A stretch of DNA of 64,000 nucleotides, from NCBI GenBank assembly GCA_029776255.1, contig JAKOTN010000019.1, positions 27,658 through 91,657 on the forward strand, given 5' to 3'. A program made the position numbers and the translations under genes. The notes under the pieces were generated by a model. That model was not told the origin of the DNA. It made no database searches and was given only the letters and a program-made list of their open reading frames with translations. Within the stretch, counting starts at the first letter, position 1. Every line of letters starts with the position of its first letter. The stretch comes from Pseudomonadota bacterium. Lineage in GTDB: Bacteria; Pseudomonadota; Gammaproteobacteria; Burkholderiales; Rhodocyclaceae. Shown here piece after piece: positions 51,312 to 59,663 of this stretch.

Positions 51312-52415
51312 ATGAATTCGCTGTCCGTCGCCGGAGAACTCGGCGCCGACCCCAAGGCGGAGGCGGATTCTAGCGCCATGTTGCGGCTGATCGGGCACGT
51401 TATCCGTACTTCCTGCCAGCGCGACCGCACGGAAATCAATACGGTATTGATCGAAGCGCTGGCCGATCTGTTTCAACCCCTCGCCATTGCCATCTTCCGC
51501 GTTTTCACCAGCAGAAAACAGACCGTGGTATTTGCCTGTGCCGAAAGTAGCGCACAGGGGCGATACGTGCGCAATGCCTATCGCCCGGACACGGCGTACT
51601 GCCGGCCGATTCATACCGACGCCGTGCTGCAGCGCTGTCAGCGGCAGCTAAACACCGTCGTCGAGGTCCTGGCCGACGGTCGGCAACGACTGGTTTTTCC
51701 GATCACCCAGGCGAAACATCTGATCTACCTGATCGACATCACCGTCGCCGAGAATCTGGCTCCGGACCAGCGGACCTTGATGATGCGCCTGGTCGAGTAT
51801 TTCGGTCATCACATCGCCCTGCTCGACTATGGCGAAACCGACACCCTGACCGGATTGCCCAATCGCAAGACTTTCGACAAGCACCTGTTCGAAGTCCTTG
51901 ACCACCAAGTGATCGACGAGCCACCGTGCGAAAGGAAACGGCGGCGAAAAGGGGGCAACGATAGCCAACATTGGCTGGCGGTCTGCGACATCGATCACTT
52001 CAAACGGGTAAACGACGAGCACGGCCATCTGATCGGCGACGAGGTGCTGATCATGTTCGCGCACCTGATGCGGGACAATTTCCGCTACCAGGATCAACTC
52101 TTTCGCTTTGGCGGCGAAGAATTCGTCGTCGTCCTGCAACCGACCGGCGAAACGGTGGTCCGGCAGGCTTTCGAGCGGCTTCGTCTGGCGGTCGAACGGC
52201 ATGTATTCACCGGTATCGGCCACATCACCGTCAGCATCGGCTACAGTCGCCTGTACGACAACGACACCGCGCCGGACGTGATCGAACGAGCCGACGAAGC
52301 ACTTTATTACATCAAGCAGCACGGCCGCAACGCGGTGGCGTGCTACGAAGATCTCGTCAATTCCGGCCAGTTGCGGGTCAAGGTTCCCCGCAGCGGCGAT
52401 ATCGAACTTTTCTGA
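51312..52415 (+). CDS. GGDEF diguanylate cyclase with GAF-like sensory domain
   Basis: 367 residues from ATG 51312 (MNSLSVAGELGADPKAEADS). Residues ~30-180 form an alpha/beta region that looks GAF-like. The GGDEF domain spans ~185-350 with DIDHFKRVNDEHGHLIGDEV and RFGGEEF. An intact RxxD inhibition site RYQD lies five residues upstream of the GGEEF. It starts 16 bp after the pseudouridine synthase gene, so the three plus-strand genes may share a transcript. Confidence 0.92.
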   Translation: MNSLSVAGELGADPKAEADSSAMLRLIGHVIRTSCQRDRTEINTVLIEALADLFQPLAIAIFRVFTSRKQTVVFACAESSAQGRYVRNAYRPDTAYCRPIHTDAVLQRCQRQLNTVVEVLADGRQRLVFPITQAKHLIYLIDITVAENLAPDQRTLMMRLVEYFGHHIALLDYGETDTLTGLPNRKTFDKHLFEVLDHQVIDEPPCERKRRRKGGNDSQHWLAVCDIDHFKRVNDEHGHLIGDEVLIMFAHLMRDNFRYQDQLFRFGGEEFVVVLQPTGETVVRQAFERLRLAVERHVFTGIGHITVSIGYSRLYDNDTAPDVIERADEALYYIKQHGRNAVACYEDLVNSGQLRVKVPRSGDIELF

Positions 52416-52451
52416 GCGGCGTTGGCGTCGATCGAACGCGGCGTGGATACC

Positions 52452-52904
52452 CTACTCCGGCTGTCGCGAGTCGATGAACACGGTCACCGGCCCGTCGTTG
52501 ATCAAATGCACCTGCATGTCGGCGCCGAAAACGCCGGTCGGCACGGAACGACCGAGCGCATTTTCCAGATGGGTCACGAAGCGCTCGAACAGCGGTTTGG
52601 CCACCTCCGGGCGGGCGGCCCGACTCCAGGAAGGCCGATTGCCCTTTTTGGTCGAGGCGTACAGCGTGAACTGGCTGACCGCCAAGGCGTCGCCGCCGAT
52701 GTCTCCGAGACCGCGGTTCATTACCCCTTCCGCATCCGGAAAAATGCGTAGCCGGGCCAGTTTGCTGGCCATCCAGGTCAGATCGCCATCGCTGTCGCCA
52801 TCCTCGAAACCGGCGAGGATCAGCAATCCCGCGCCGATGGTGCCAGATGTCACGCCATCGACCTCGACCCGCGCCGAAAGCACGCGCTGCGACAGCGTCC
52901 TCAC
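52452..52904 (-). CDS. dtd: D-aminoacyl-tRNA deacylase
   Basis: The 150-residue homodimeric proofreading enzyme removes D-amino acids and glycine from mischarged tRNA. The two signature loops are present: SQFTLY (about 77-82) and NDGPVT (about 136-141). Other typical segments are [19 protein letters not shown] and [10 protein letters not shown]. Start is GTG (52902-52904), which shares a GTGA overlap with the stop of a 26-codon upstream frame, suggesting translational coupling. Confidence 0.96.
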   Translation of the reverse strand: MRTLSQRVLSARVEVDGVTSGTIGAGLLILAGFEDGDSDGDLTWMASKLARLRIFPDAEGVMNRGLGDIGGDALAVSQFTLYASTKKGNRPSWSRAARPEVAKPLFERFVTHLENALGRSVPTGVFGADMQVHLINDGPVTVFIDSRQPE

Positions 52905-52981
52905 GGAAGCACCGTCGTCAGGAGCCGGGTGCCGGCCGGCGGATCGGGCGGCACACCGTCGATTTCGATCAATGAACGCAT
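52901..52981 (-). CDS. Possible 26-residue ORF coupled to dtd
   Basis: On the minus strand an ATG at 52981 is preceded by a perfect GGAGG with a short spacer (GGAGGCGAGGATG). It opens a 26-codon frame ([20 protein letters not shown], then LTTVLP) whose TGA overlaps the dtd GTG as GTGA. The strong ribosome site and stop/start overlap suggest real translation that delivers ribosomes to the weak GTG start. The peptide matches no family that I know. It could also be the remnant of a longer gene. Confidence 0.4.
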   Translation of the reverse strand: MRSLIEIDGVPPDPPAGTRLLTTVLP

Positions 52982-53271
52982 CCTCGCCTCCTTGGGTGTC
53001 GATGGCCGGCGATTTTAGCCGACCTCGCCATGCACGAACCGTTCGTCAACCTGTTTTCATTCGCGATTCGGCCGCGCTTCAGGCGTATTTCGCTCGCTTT
53101 CGCCGGGAGGTCATCGGGAATTCGCCGGGAGTTCGCGGGAGTTCATGGGAATTCGACGTTAATTCGGTAGTACGGTAGTACACTCCGCGCTCGATACCCC
53201 CATGCGCCAGGCCCTGCTCTGGCGTTTTTGTATTTGGCCAGACCCGGTGGCCTGCTGGAGATATCAACGCC
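52982..53271. other. Intergenic region with iteron-like repeats upstream of parE
   Basis: The region between the dtd-side ORF and parE carries five imperfect tandem 10-11-bp units at 53105-53156 (GGGAGGTCATC, GGGAATTCGCC, GGGAGTTCGC, GGGAGTTCAT, GGGAATTCGA), then two exact 8-bp units CGGTAGTA at 53165-53180. They lie about 90-170 bp before the parE ATG, so a regulator-binding or promoter-modulating role is possible. Both the parE promoter and the promoter of the dtd side must lie in this stretch. Confidence 0.6.
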
Positions 53272-55221
53272 ATGAGTTACAACGCAGAATCGATCGCGGT
53301 CCTGAAAGGGCTGGAGCCGGTGCGCCACCGCCCCGGAATGTATACGCGCACCGATTGTCCGCTGCACATTGTCCAGGAAGTGATAGACAACGCCGCCGAC
53401 GAGGCCTTGGGCGGCTTTTGCAAGCGTATCGCGGTGACGCTGCATCGCGATCAATCGGTGACGGTGCAGGATGATGGGCGTGGCATTCCGGTGGAAATGC
53501 ATCCGTTGGAAAAAGTGCCGACCGTGGAAGTGGTGTTCACCCGCCTGCACGCGGGCGGCAAGTTCAACAAGGACGAGCAAAACTCCGCGTACCGTTTTTC
53601 CGGTGGCCTACACGGTGTCGGCGTGTCGGTCACCAACGCCTTGTCGACTCGTCTGGAGGTGGAGGTGGTTCGCGACGGCGCGCGGCATCTGATGGCTTTC
53701 GCGGGCGGCGCGGTCAGCGAACCGCTGCGGCGGCTCGGCGACGCGCCGAAGAAAACCACCGGCACGCGCGTGCGGGCCTGGCCCGACGCAGTGTTCTTCG
53801 ATTCGTCGCTCATCCCGATTCCGCAACTGGAACGCCTGTTGCGCAGCAAGGCACTGCTGCTGCCCGGCTTGCAGGTGTCGCTGACTGTCGAGGATGGACC
53901 CGGCAGCGAATGGTGTTTCGCCAACGGCATGTTGCAATATCTCAGCGAGCAGATCGCCGGCGATCTGGTGGCCCCGGTGTTCAGCGGCGAAAAGTACGCC
54001 GGCAAGGGGGACGAGAACTTTCCGGCCGGTTCCGGCGCCGCCTGGGCGATCGGCTGGACAGCCGATGGCGCCTTGGCGCGCGAATCCTACGTCAATCTGA
54101 TCCCGACGCCCGCCGGCGGCACGCATGAAGCCGGTTTGCGGCAAGCGGCGCTCGAGGCCATCCGCAGCTTCGCCGAGCATCATGCCCTGCTGCCGAAAGG
54201 CGTCAAACTGGCCGCCGAAGATGTTTTCTCGCGCGCCAGCTTCGTGCTGGCGGTGCGCATGCTCGACCCGTCGTTCCAGGGACAGACCAAAGAGCGTTTG
54301 AATTCGCGCGACGCCGTGGCGCTGGTCGCTCGGATGATGCGCGATCCGCTGGAACTGTGGCTCAACGAACATGCCGATGCGGCAAAACGGATCACCGAGC
54401 TGGCGATCCGCGCCGCGCAAGCGCGTACCCGAGCGGGGCAGAAAGTTGAAAAACGCAAGCAATCCGGCGTCGCCATCCTGCCGGGCAAGCTGTCGGACTG
54501 TCAAAGCGAAGACACCAGCCGCAACGAAATTTTCCTGGTCGAAGGCGACTCGGCCGGCGGTTCGGCGAAATCCGGGCGCGACAAGGAACGACAGGCCATC
54601 CTGCCCCTGAGAGGCAAGGTGCTGAACACCTGGGAAGTGGATGCCGGCAGTTTGTTCGCCAACCGTGAGGTACACGATATCGCCGTCGCGCTGGGTATCG
54701 ATCCCCACCCGGCGAACGCGCCCGACACGGTGCTGACCAATCTGCGCTACGGCAAGGTAGTGATCATGACCGATGCCGACGTCGACGGTTCGCATATCCG
54801 GGTGCTGCTGTGTACGCTGTTCTACCGTCACTTCCCGAAACTGATTGCCGCCGGTCACCTGTACTTCGCGCAACCGCCGCTGTATCGCCTGGATGTCCCC
54901 GGTCATGGCAAGACGCGTCCGCCGCGCAAGATTTATGCGCTCGACGGCGCCGAGATGGAAGCCCAGATCGACCGCTTGCGTCTGGAAGGCGTCAAGCCGG
55001 AAGCGGTATCGATCTCCCGCTTCAAAGGCCTCGGCGAAATGAACTCCGAGCAATTGTGGGAAACGACAATGGCGCCCGACACCCGGCGCCTGATGCGCGT
55101 CCGCATGCCCGGCGCAGAAACCGCCAAGCCGGTGATGAATATGTTGATGGCCAAGGGGGAATCGGCCGGCCGCCGGGCGTGGATGGAAGAAAACGGTGCC
55201 TTGATCGGCGCGGAGATTTGA
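53272..55221 (+). CDS. parE: DNA topoisomerase IV subunit B
   Basis: The 649-residue ATPase subunit of topoisomerase IV decatenates daughter chromosomes with ParC. GHKL ATPase motifs run from the start (VIDNAADEALGGF, DDGRGIPV, GLHGVGVSVTNALS), then the transducer. The TOPRIM domain has EGDSAGGSAK and MTDADVDGSHIRVLL. The length and IAVLKGLEPVRHRPGMYT start are ParE-like, not GyrB-like. The parC gene is not adjacent. Confidence 0.97.
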   Translation: MSYNAESIAVLKGLEPVRHRPGMYTRTDCPLHIVQEVIDNAADEALGGFCKRIAVTLHRDQSVTVQDDGRGIPVEMHPLEKVPTVEVVFTRLHAGGKFNKDEQNSAYRFSGGLHGVGVSVTNALSTRLEVEVVRDGARHLMAFAGGAVSEPLRRLGDAPKKTTGTRVRAWPDAVFFDSSLIPIPQLERLLRSKALLLPGLQVSLTVEDGPGSEWCFANGMLQYLSEQIAGDLVAPVFSGEKYAGKGDENFPAGSGAAWAIGWTADGALARESYVNLIPTPAGGTHEAGLRQAALEAIRSFAEHHALLPKGVKLAAEDVFSRASFVLAVRMLDPSFQGQTKERLNSRDAVALVARMMRDPLELWLNEHADAAKRITELAIRAAQARTRAGQKVEKRKQSGVAILPGKLSDCQSEDTSRNEIFLVEGDSAGGSAKSGRDKERQAILPLRGKVLNTWEVDAGSLFANREVHDIAVALGIDPHPANAPDTVLTNLRYGKVVIMTDADVDGSHIRVLLCTLFYRHFPKLIAAGHLYFAQPPLYRLDVPGHGKTRPPRKIYALDGAEMEAQIDRLRLEGVKPEAVSISRFKGLGEMNSEQLWETTMAPDTRRLMRVRMPGAETAKPVMNMLMAKGESAGRRAWMEENGALIGAEI

Positions 55222-55264
55222 TCGGGCAGGGGACGCAGCACGGCGGCCACCATGTAAGCCGAGG

Positions 55265-55915
55265 CTAAGAATCGTCCTGACGCGCCGTGTGCCGTTGTAT
55301 GAGGGCGACCATGCGGCGCGAATCGCTGTCACCATTCGCGTGCAGACCGGCGACGATCCCCAATTTGTCCGGCAAGGGTCTGTTCTGACTCGTTTTCCAT
55401 TTTCCGGTCACGCTGTCGATGGGGATTTCGATACCGACGATGCCTTTTAGCATCGACGCCAAATAATCTTCCGGTGCGTCGGAAACCCGCCAGGGAACGG
55501 CCATTTCCGACTCGTGCCGGTCGCTGAGAGCGGTCACGTGCTTGAGCAAGCACGCGCGGTCCTCGATCGCCCGGGGCATGCCACGCGCGTGCACCACCGC
55601 ATAATTCCACGTCGGCACGGCTTTTCCATGCGCGCGCTTGCTGGGGTACCACGACGGCGTGATATGGCATTGCGGCCCCTGGAATATCACCAACGACGGA
55701 ATTTCATCGGAAAAGGATCGCCAGATCGGATTTCCACGGGCAACATGTCCGACAAGCGTGCCGTGCGACCCTCGCGTCGAATCCAGGAAAAACGGGACGT
55801 GATTGACGGTCAGGTCATCATCGACGACCGTCACCCAGGCACCCAAGGGGTGTGACCGCATCAGCGCTTGAAGTACTTCGGTATCTCGCTCTTCAAAATG
55901 CTTGGGAACATACAT
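55265..55915 (-). CDS. PaiB-like FMN-binding regulator
   Basis: The 216-residue protein starts MYVPKHFEERDTEVLQALMR and carries the FMN-binding split-barrel pattern: GTLVGHVARGNPIWR, VIFQGPQCHITPSWYPSK, PTWNYAVVHARG and the C-terminal EIPIDSVTGKWKTSQNRP. PaiB of Bacillus is a repressor of sporulation and protease genes; in proteobacteria the role is unclear. Convergent with parE. Confidence 0.92.
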   Translation of the reverse strand: MYVPKHFEERDTEVLQALMRSHPLGAWVTVVDDDLTVNHVPFFLDSTRGSHGTLVGHVARGNPIWRSFSDEIPSLVIFQGPQCHITPSWYPSKRAHGKAVPTWNYAVVHARGMPRAIEDRACLLKHVTALSDRHESEMAVPWRVSDAPEDYLASMLKGIVGIEIPIDSVTGKWKTSQNRPLPDKLGIVAGLHANGDSDSRRMVALIQRHTARQDDS

Positions 55916-55990
55916 GGCCCACCCTCCGACAAAACGATCGCCCGACTTGAGAACCGCATCGGCACGGCGATGGCCTCTAAAACGACCGGC

Positions 55991-56428
55991 CTACCACCAG
56001 CCGTTATCCCCAAGAACCATTTTCTTGTAGTAATCGATGTTCGCCCGCACGGCATAAACAGCGGCAACGCCGTAGCCCAAGGCCTTGCTCATTTGACCGA
56101 AACCGATCGCCGCAAGGAAAAAATCGATGGCGATAACAACCGCTATACAGACGATGAAGAGCGAAATCCCTTTTCTCCACATGCCCTTGGCGACGTAATA
56201 AAGCGGGCCGAAGAGGAATGCAAGAATATTGAAATGGAAACCGCGTCGTCGTTCCGTCCGAGACATGTTCTTCAGATTCTTCATCGAAGGACCTCCCGCC
56301 TTTCTAAGCCAGTGGAACCGCTTCTTCCATGTTTCCGATACGGGCAAGCTATCGATATCGACATCCCACGGGTCGGCTGAATCGGATACATGCGCCTTTG
56401 GCGGCGAAAAGGGGTTGTCTTGAGGCAT
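55991..56428 (-). CDS. DUF2628-family membrane protein
   Basis: The 145-residue protein has a hydrophilic N-terminus (1-~65: SETWKKRFHWLRKAGGPSMK), then FHFNILAFLFGPLYYVAKGM, the signature of DUF2628, and two further hydrophobic helices. Function unknown. Its start is shortly downstream of a ~700-bp stretch without a convincing gene. Confidence 0.85.
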   Translation of the reverse strand: MPQDNPFSPPKAHVSDSADPWDVDIDSLPVSETWKKRFHWLRKAGGPSMKNLKNMSRTERRRGFHFNILAFLFGPLYYVAKGMWRKGISLFIVCIAVVIAIDFFLAAIGFGQMSKALGYGVAAVYAVRANIDYYKKMVLGDNGWW

Positions 56429-57127
56429 GGAGGCTCCGTGGAGAGAAGTTGGCGGGCGCCGACACTGGGTGGACGCTGGTGATTCATCCGCGATAGGTTA
56501 TGTCTTCATGCCTGGGTCGTAAACATTCGCGTCATGCGAGATCGCGACGCGACCACCGTCAATGACGATGGACCGGGTATTCAGAAAGCGGAACTGACGA
56601 CAGTTTTTAAGCCCATCCAACGGCTGGGAAGTCACGAAAGCGGATGCGTGGCGACAGCGGTCTGGGGCGGAGATCGCGCGACAATCCTCATCGGCTTTAG
56701 ACGGCGACTGACGCCCTCCGAAATCGATCCGAAGGCGGTCCGCAAACGACGCCATGCCTCTCTCGCCGACATCCCCATTCCAACGTGGCGACAGACCTCC
56801 TGGAATGGTCGTCAACCTCCGCTTCGCCGAAGCGTTATAGAACGATACGGAAAGAGGGTGGCCGTTGTTGTAGGCCTTGTTTGCAGCGTTTCTGCTAGAA
56901 CCAGCTTCTAATAGACACTGCACAAGCCTTTAGTCAGGCAGCTGCACGGCGGCATGTTAAGTCAATCCTGGCAAAACGCCGGCTTGGTTTCTCGCCTTCA
57001 CACAAAGGGTGCGGGAAGTCGCACGCAATTCGGCTTATCGGCAGTTATACTGGACGGGAATCGCTCATCCAGTGCGTCGATCTCTCGTGAGACGCAACGC
57101 ACGGCTTACTTTGTTCGAAGGGTCATA
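56429..57127. other. 699-bp stretch without a convincing gene
   Basis: Two long frames overlap on opposite strands here (minus 56498-56923, plus 56534-56911). Neither shows a known domain, a clear ribosome site or signal peptide, so neither is called. The minus frame has a plausible beginning MQCLLEAGSSRNAANKAYNN but odd composition. The right half becomes AT-richer towards the secretion cluster and should hold its promoter. A TATACT box at about 57046-57051 is a possible -10 element without an obvious -35. Confidence 0.5.
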
Positions 57128-58687
57128 ATGAAAGCTTCTCGTCTCTCATTGATCGTATTGTCCTTGTTTCCTTTGCCGGGTTGGTGCAACGACGTCGGTG
57201 CCGAAGTTTCTGCGAGTGCCGCGCCAAAAACCCCGGCCATCAAAACGATTACCAACTTCACGCAGTCCTTGCGTTGCATGGACGAATTATTTTATGCCTA
57301 CGGAAAACAGGGGATTGCAATTACCTCCGCTGGCATTCCCGACGAGACCGGAAAGGTCAAAACCGGTACCAAAGAAATGCTCATCACAGCCGTTTCGAAA
57401 ATGACGGTTAAGAGCAATGCGTTCGATTACATTGATTTTCACTCGGTTGCCGACGATCTGTCGGCACTTTTTGCCGCCAAGGGCGAGCAAAGCCGCACCA
57501 TGCCGGACTATTACATTCGCGGTTCCATCACGCAAATGGACGACAACACGGTCCGGAAGAACAAGGGGGCGGGCTTCTCGCTGCCGTTTCTGGATATTGG
57601 CGCTTCAAAAGACGATGCTTACGATTTGCTGAGCATGGACATGAGCATCGGCGATGCGGCAACCCGAAAAATCATCCCCATCACCAGCACCTCGAATACC
57701 TTGGTCCTGATCAAGGGGGGGGTTTCTGGCGAAGGCGGTGGAAAAATCGGCAAACTGGGCCTTAGCTTCAATGTTGATATCAGCCGCAGCGAAGGCGTTG
57801 GTGCCGCTACCCGGACCCTGGTCGAACTGGGCCTGATCGAGGCCTTGGGTAAATTCACGCAGGTGCCATACTGGAAATGTTTGGACACCGACATTACCAA
57901 TCCTCTGATTCGCGATCAGGCCAGGGAGTGGTACGACGGCGCCAAGGAAAATGATCGCGTGATGTTCGTGCAGCGAAAACTCGCGGGCATGGGACGATAT
58001 ACGGGACCGTTGAACGGCGTTCCCAGCGCTACGTTGAAGAGCGCTGTTTCAGAGTATCAAGCGAAAGTTGGCCTCGTTGCCGATGGTTCGATCAATTTTG
58101 ATCTTTACGCCAGTTTGTTGGATGACCTGCAGAATCAGATTGCCGCACTTCCCGCAGCGGGCGCGCCAAAATCGAATTACATTCCCGGGGTCACGCCGGT
58201 ACCGAAACAGCCGGCCGCCGCGCAAGTGGTTGCCGCGCCAGTCGCCACTTCGTCCTCCAGTCCGAATCCGGGTTTCCGAATGAAACTCGACACGGAGCGA
58301 GGCGCTCGGCCATCGTACAAGGTCGGCGAGTTCCTGAATATGACGTTGTCGATGAATGCGCAGGGTACGGCCTATTGTTATTATCAGGACGTATCGACTA
58401 GCACGGCTCGTATTTTTCCCAACCAATTCCGCTCCGACTCGGCGGTTCAGGCTGGCGCGGGAATCAGATTGCCATCTGGAGGATTCAAAATCAGATTCGA
58501 CAAACCCGGTCCAGAGCGAGTTGCCTGCATTGGATCGGATCGTGAGTTAGTCGTCCCGGGTGCGCTTCGTGGAGCCCGTGATCTGTCTCCCTTGCCTGTC
58601 AGATCGGTTGACGATGTCGTTGGGCAGTTCAAGCAAAATAACCCGACCGCTGTAACAAGCATCGTTGACATTACTGTTACCCCTTAG
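57128..58687 (+). CDS. CsgG-like / peptidoglycan-binding / DUF4384 protein
   Basis: The 519-residue protein has a signal peptide (1-~20). Residues ~40-265 look like the CsgG/HfaB fold: AITSAGIPDETGKVKTGTKE, LITAVSKM, FDYIDFHSVADDL and DYYIRGSITQMD, then a C-terminal TRTLVELGLIEALGKF. A peptidoglycan-binding domain follows (~275-345: VMFVQRKLAGMGRYTGPLNG). Next are a Pro/Ala linker and a DUF4384 domain (~390-485: PSYKVGEFLNMTLSMNAQGT, CYYQDVSTSTARIFPNQF). CsgG is the outer-membrane curli export channel. The Cys near residue 20 is not in a canonical lipobox (PGWC). First gene of the cluster; GAAGGG precedes the ATG. Family assignment is by pattern. Confidence 0.8.
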   Translation: MKASRLSLIVLSLFPLPGWCNDVGAEVSASAAPKTPAIKTITNFTQSLRCMDELFYAYGKQGIAITSAGIPDETGKVKTGTKEMLITAVSKMTVKSNAFDYIDFHSVADDLSALFAAKGEQSRTMPDYYIRGSITQMDDNTVRKNKGAGFSLPFLDIGASKDDAYDLLSMDMSIGDAATRKIIPITSTSNTLVLIKGGVSGEGGGKIGKLGLSFNVDISRSEGVGAATRTLVELGLIEALGKFTQVPYWKCLDTDITNPLIRDQAREWYDGAKENDRVMFVQRKLAGMGRYTGPLNGVPSATLKSAVSEYQAKVGLVADGSINFDLYASLLDDLQNQIAALPAAGAPKSNYIPGVTPVPKQPAAAQVVAAPVATSSSSPNPGFRMKLDTERGARPSYKVGEFLNMTLSMNAQGTAYCYYQDVSTSTARIFPNQFRSDSAVQAGAGIRLPSGGFKIRFDKPGPERVACIGSDRELVVPGALRGARDLSPLPVRSVDDVVGQFKQNNPTAVTSIVDITVTP

Positions 58688-58697
58688 CGAGAGCGAA

Positions 58698-59186
58698 ATG
58701 GCGACCGATTCCCTTCGCATAACGGTAAGAAAGGTTGTTTTATCCAGTGGCGTCCTTGTCATGGGGATCTCAGGATGTCTGCTTTTGGCCGCGGCGAACC
58801 TCGCGGCCGGTGAAATAATCATCGGCCCGACGCAGCCAACACCAGGAACGGGAAGCGCCGCCGCGCAGTCCGCTCGAGAAAATCGTCAGCGTGCGGCGGT
58901 AAATCGTCTTGAAGAAGGCAGCAGTCCTAATATTGTCATAATTGACGGTATTAACGCTTGGAACGGTTCTAGCACCACGTCGCCAGCCGGAAACAGTGCC
59001 GCCTACAACCGTGGGCGAGCAAACGTAAATCGTCTCAATGGTGACGACGCCACACTTGTTGTTCCAAATCAGATCATTCTTTCGCCTGCCCCGGAAACCA
59101 ATATTCACCAACCTTATACACCAGCCTCACAGTCCGCACATGAAAATCGTCGGCGTGCTGGAATTTATCGGGAACGAAGCGATTAA
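58698..59186 (+). CDS. Putative exported protein with repeated ENRxRAxVNRL motif
   Basis: The 162-residue protein starts at ATG 58698, 10 bp after the CsgG-like gene. The first ~35 residues contain a hydrophobic stretch with ISGC, a possible lipobox. The rest shows three spaced copies of a motif: AQSARENRQRAAVNRLEEG, AAYNRGRANVNRLNGDD and SQSAHENRRRAGIYRERSD, separated by hydrophobic strands (IIIGPTQPTP, NIVIIDGINAW, LVVPNQIILSP). No known family. The position suggests an accessory factor for the secretion channel. Confidence 0.7.
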   Translation: MATDSLRITVRKVVLSSGVLVMGISGCLLLAAANLAAGEIIIGPTQPTPGTGSAAAQSARENRQRAAVNRLEEGSSPNIVIIDGINAWNGSSTTSPAGNSAAYNRGRANVNRLNGDDATLVVPNQIILSPAPETNIHQPYTPASQSAHENRRRAGIYRERSD

Positions 59187-59310
59187 TAAATGCACAAAAT
59201 TTGACGTCGAAATCGAGAAAATTATTTTGTCATTGAAATGAATGTCGGAGGGAAAGTAGCAAATCGAGGGGTGATTAAACCAGCTTGAATCGTTAACCAG
59301 GAGTCATCAA

Positions 59311-59631
59311 ATGAAATTCCCTTTGGCTGTAATTTTTGTAGTGCTTTCTCAAATGGCCTCCGCACAGGTGTCGATTGATTTGTCCGGGATTAGCGTCAAA
59401 ACAGGTCCTGGGTCGAGTGCATCTGGGTCAAAAAATACGGTTTCAAATGAAAAAGGCGTCATTGGACCCGGTGCGGATGTCGAGGGGGTGGTAATAATTA
59501 ACGATGAAGTTTATATTGACGGCAACAAAATCGCGCGTGGTGTGACCCAATATGTATCAAAAAAAACGAAAACAGTTTATGCCATTCGATGGGGAAAAAA
59601 GGGTGAAGGTGTGACGGTAACGGAAAAATAA
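59311..59631 (+). CDS. Small secreted protein of unknown function
   Basis: The 106-residue protein has a signal peptide (1-18, ending ASA). A Ser/Gly-rich segment (VKTGPGSSASGSKNTVSNEK) precedes a beta-strand C-terminus (GVVIINDEVYIDGNKIARGV then YVSKKTKTVYAIRWGKKGEG). AGGAG lies before the ATG. It lies between the repeat-motif protein and the metallopeptidase on the same strand. No family recognised. Confidence 0.75.
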   Translation: MKFPLAVIFVVLSQMASAQVSIDLSGISVKTGPGSSASGSKNTVSNEKGVIGPGADVEGVVIINDEVYIDGNKIARGVTQYVSKKTKTVYAIRWGKKGEGVTVTEK

Positions 59632-59663
59632 TACGAAAAATATTTAACTGTTCTTGGGTGAAG

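Noticed and set aside
52474..53178. Plus-strand frame covering the dtd region
   Set aside because: Antisense to dtd, whose SQFTLY and NDGPVT motifs identify the real strand.
56498..56923. Overlapping opposite frames (minus 56498-56923, plus 56534-56911)
   Set aside because: No domain, no ribosome site and no signal peptide; which of the two would be real cannot be decided, so none is called.
56930..56985. GTTAAGT-like box, considered as an integron attC element
   Set aside because: Only one half-site is visible and no matching RYYYAAC partner, so no attC can be supported.
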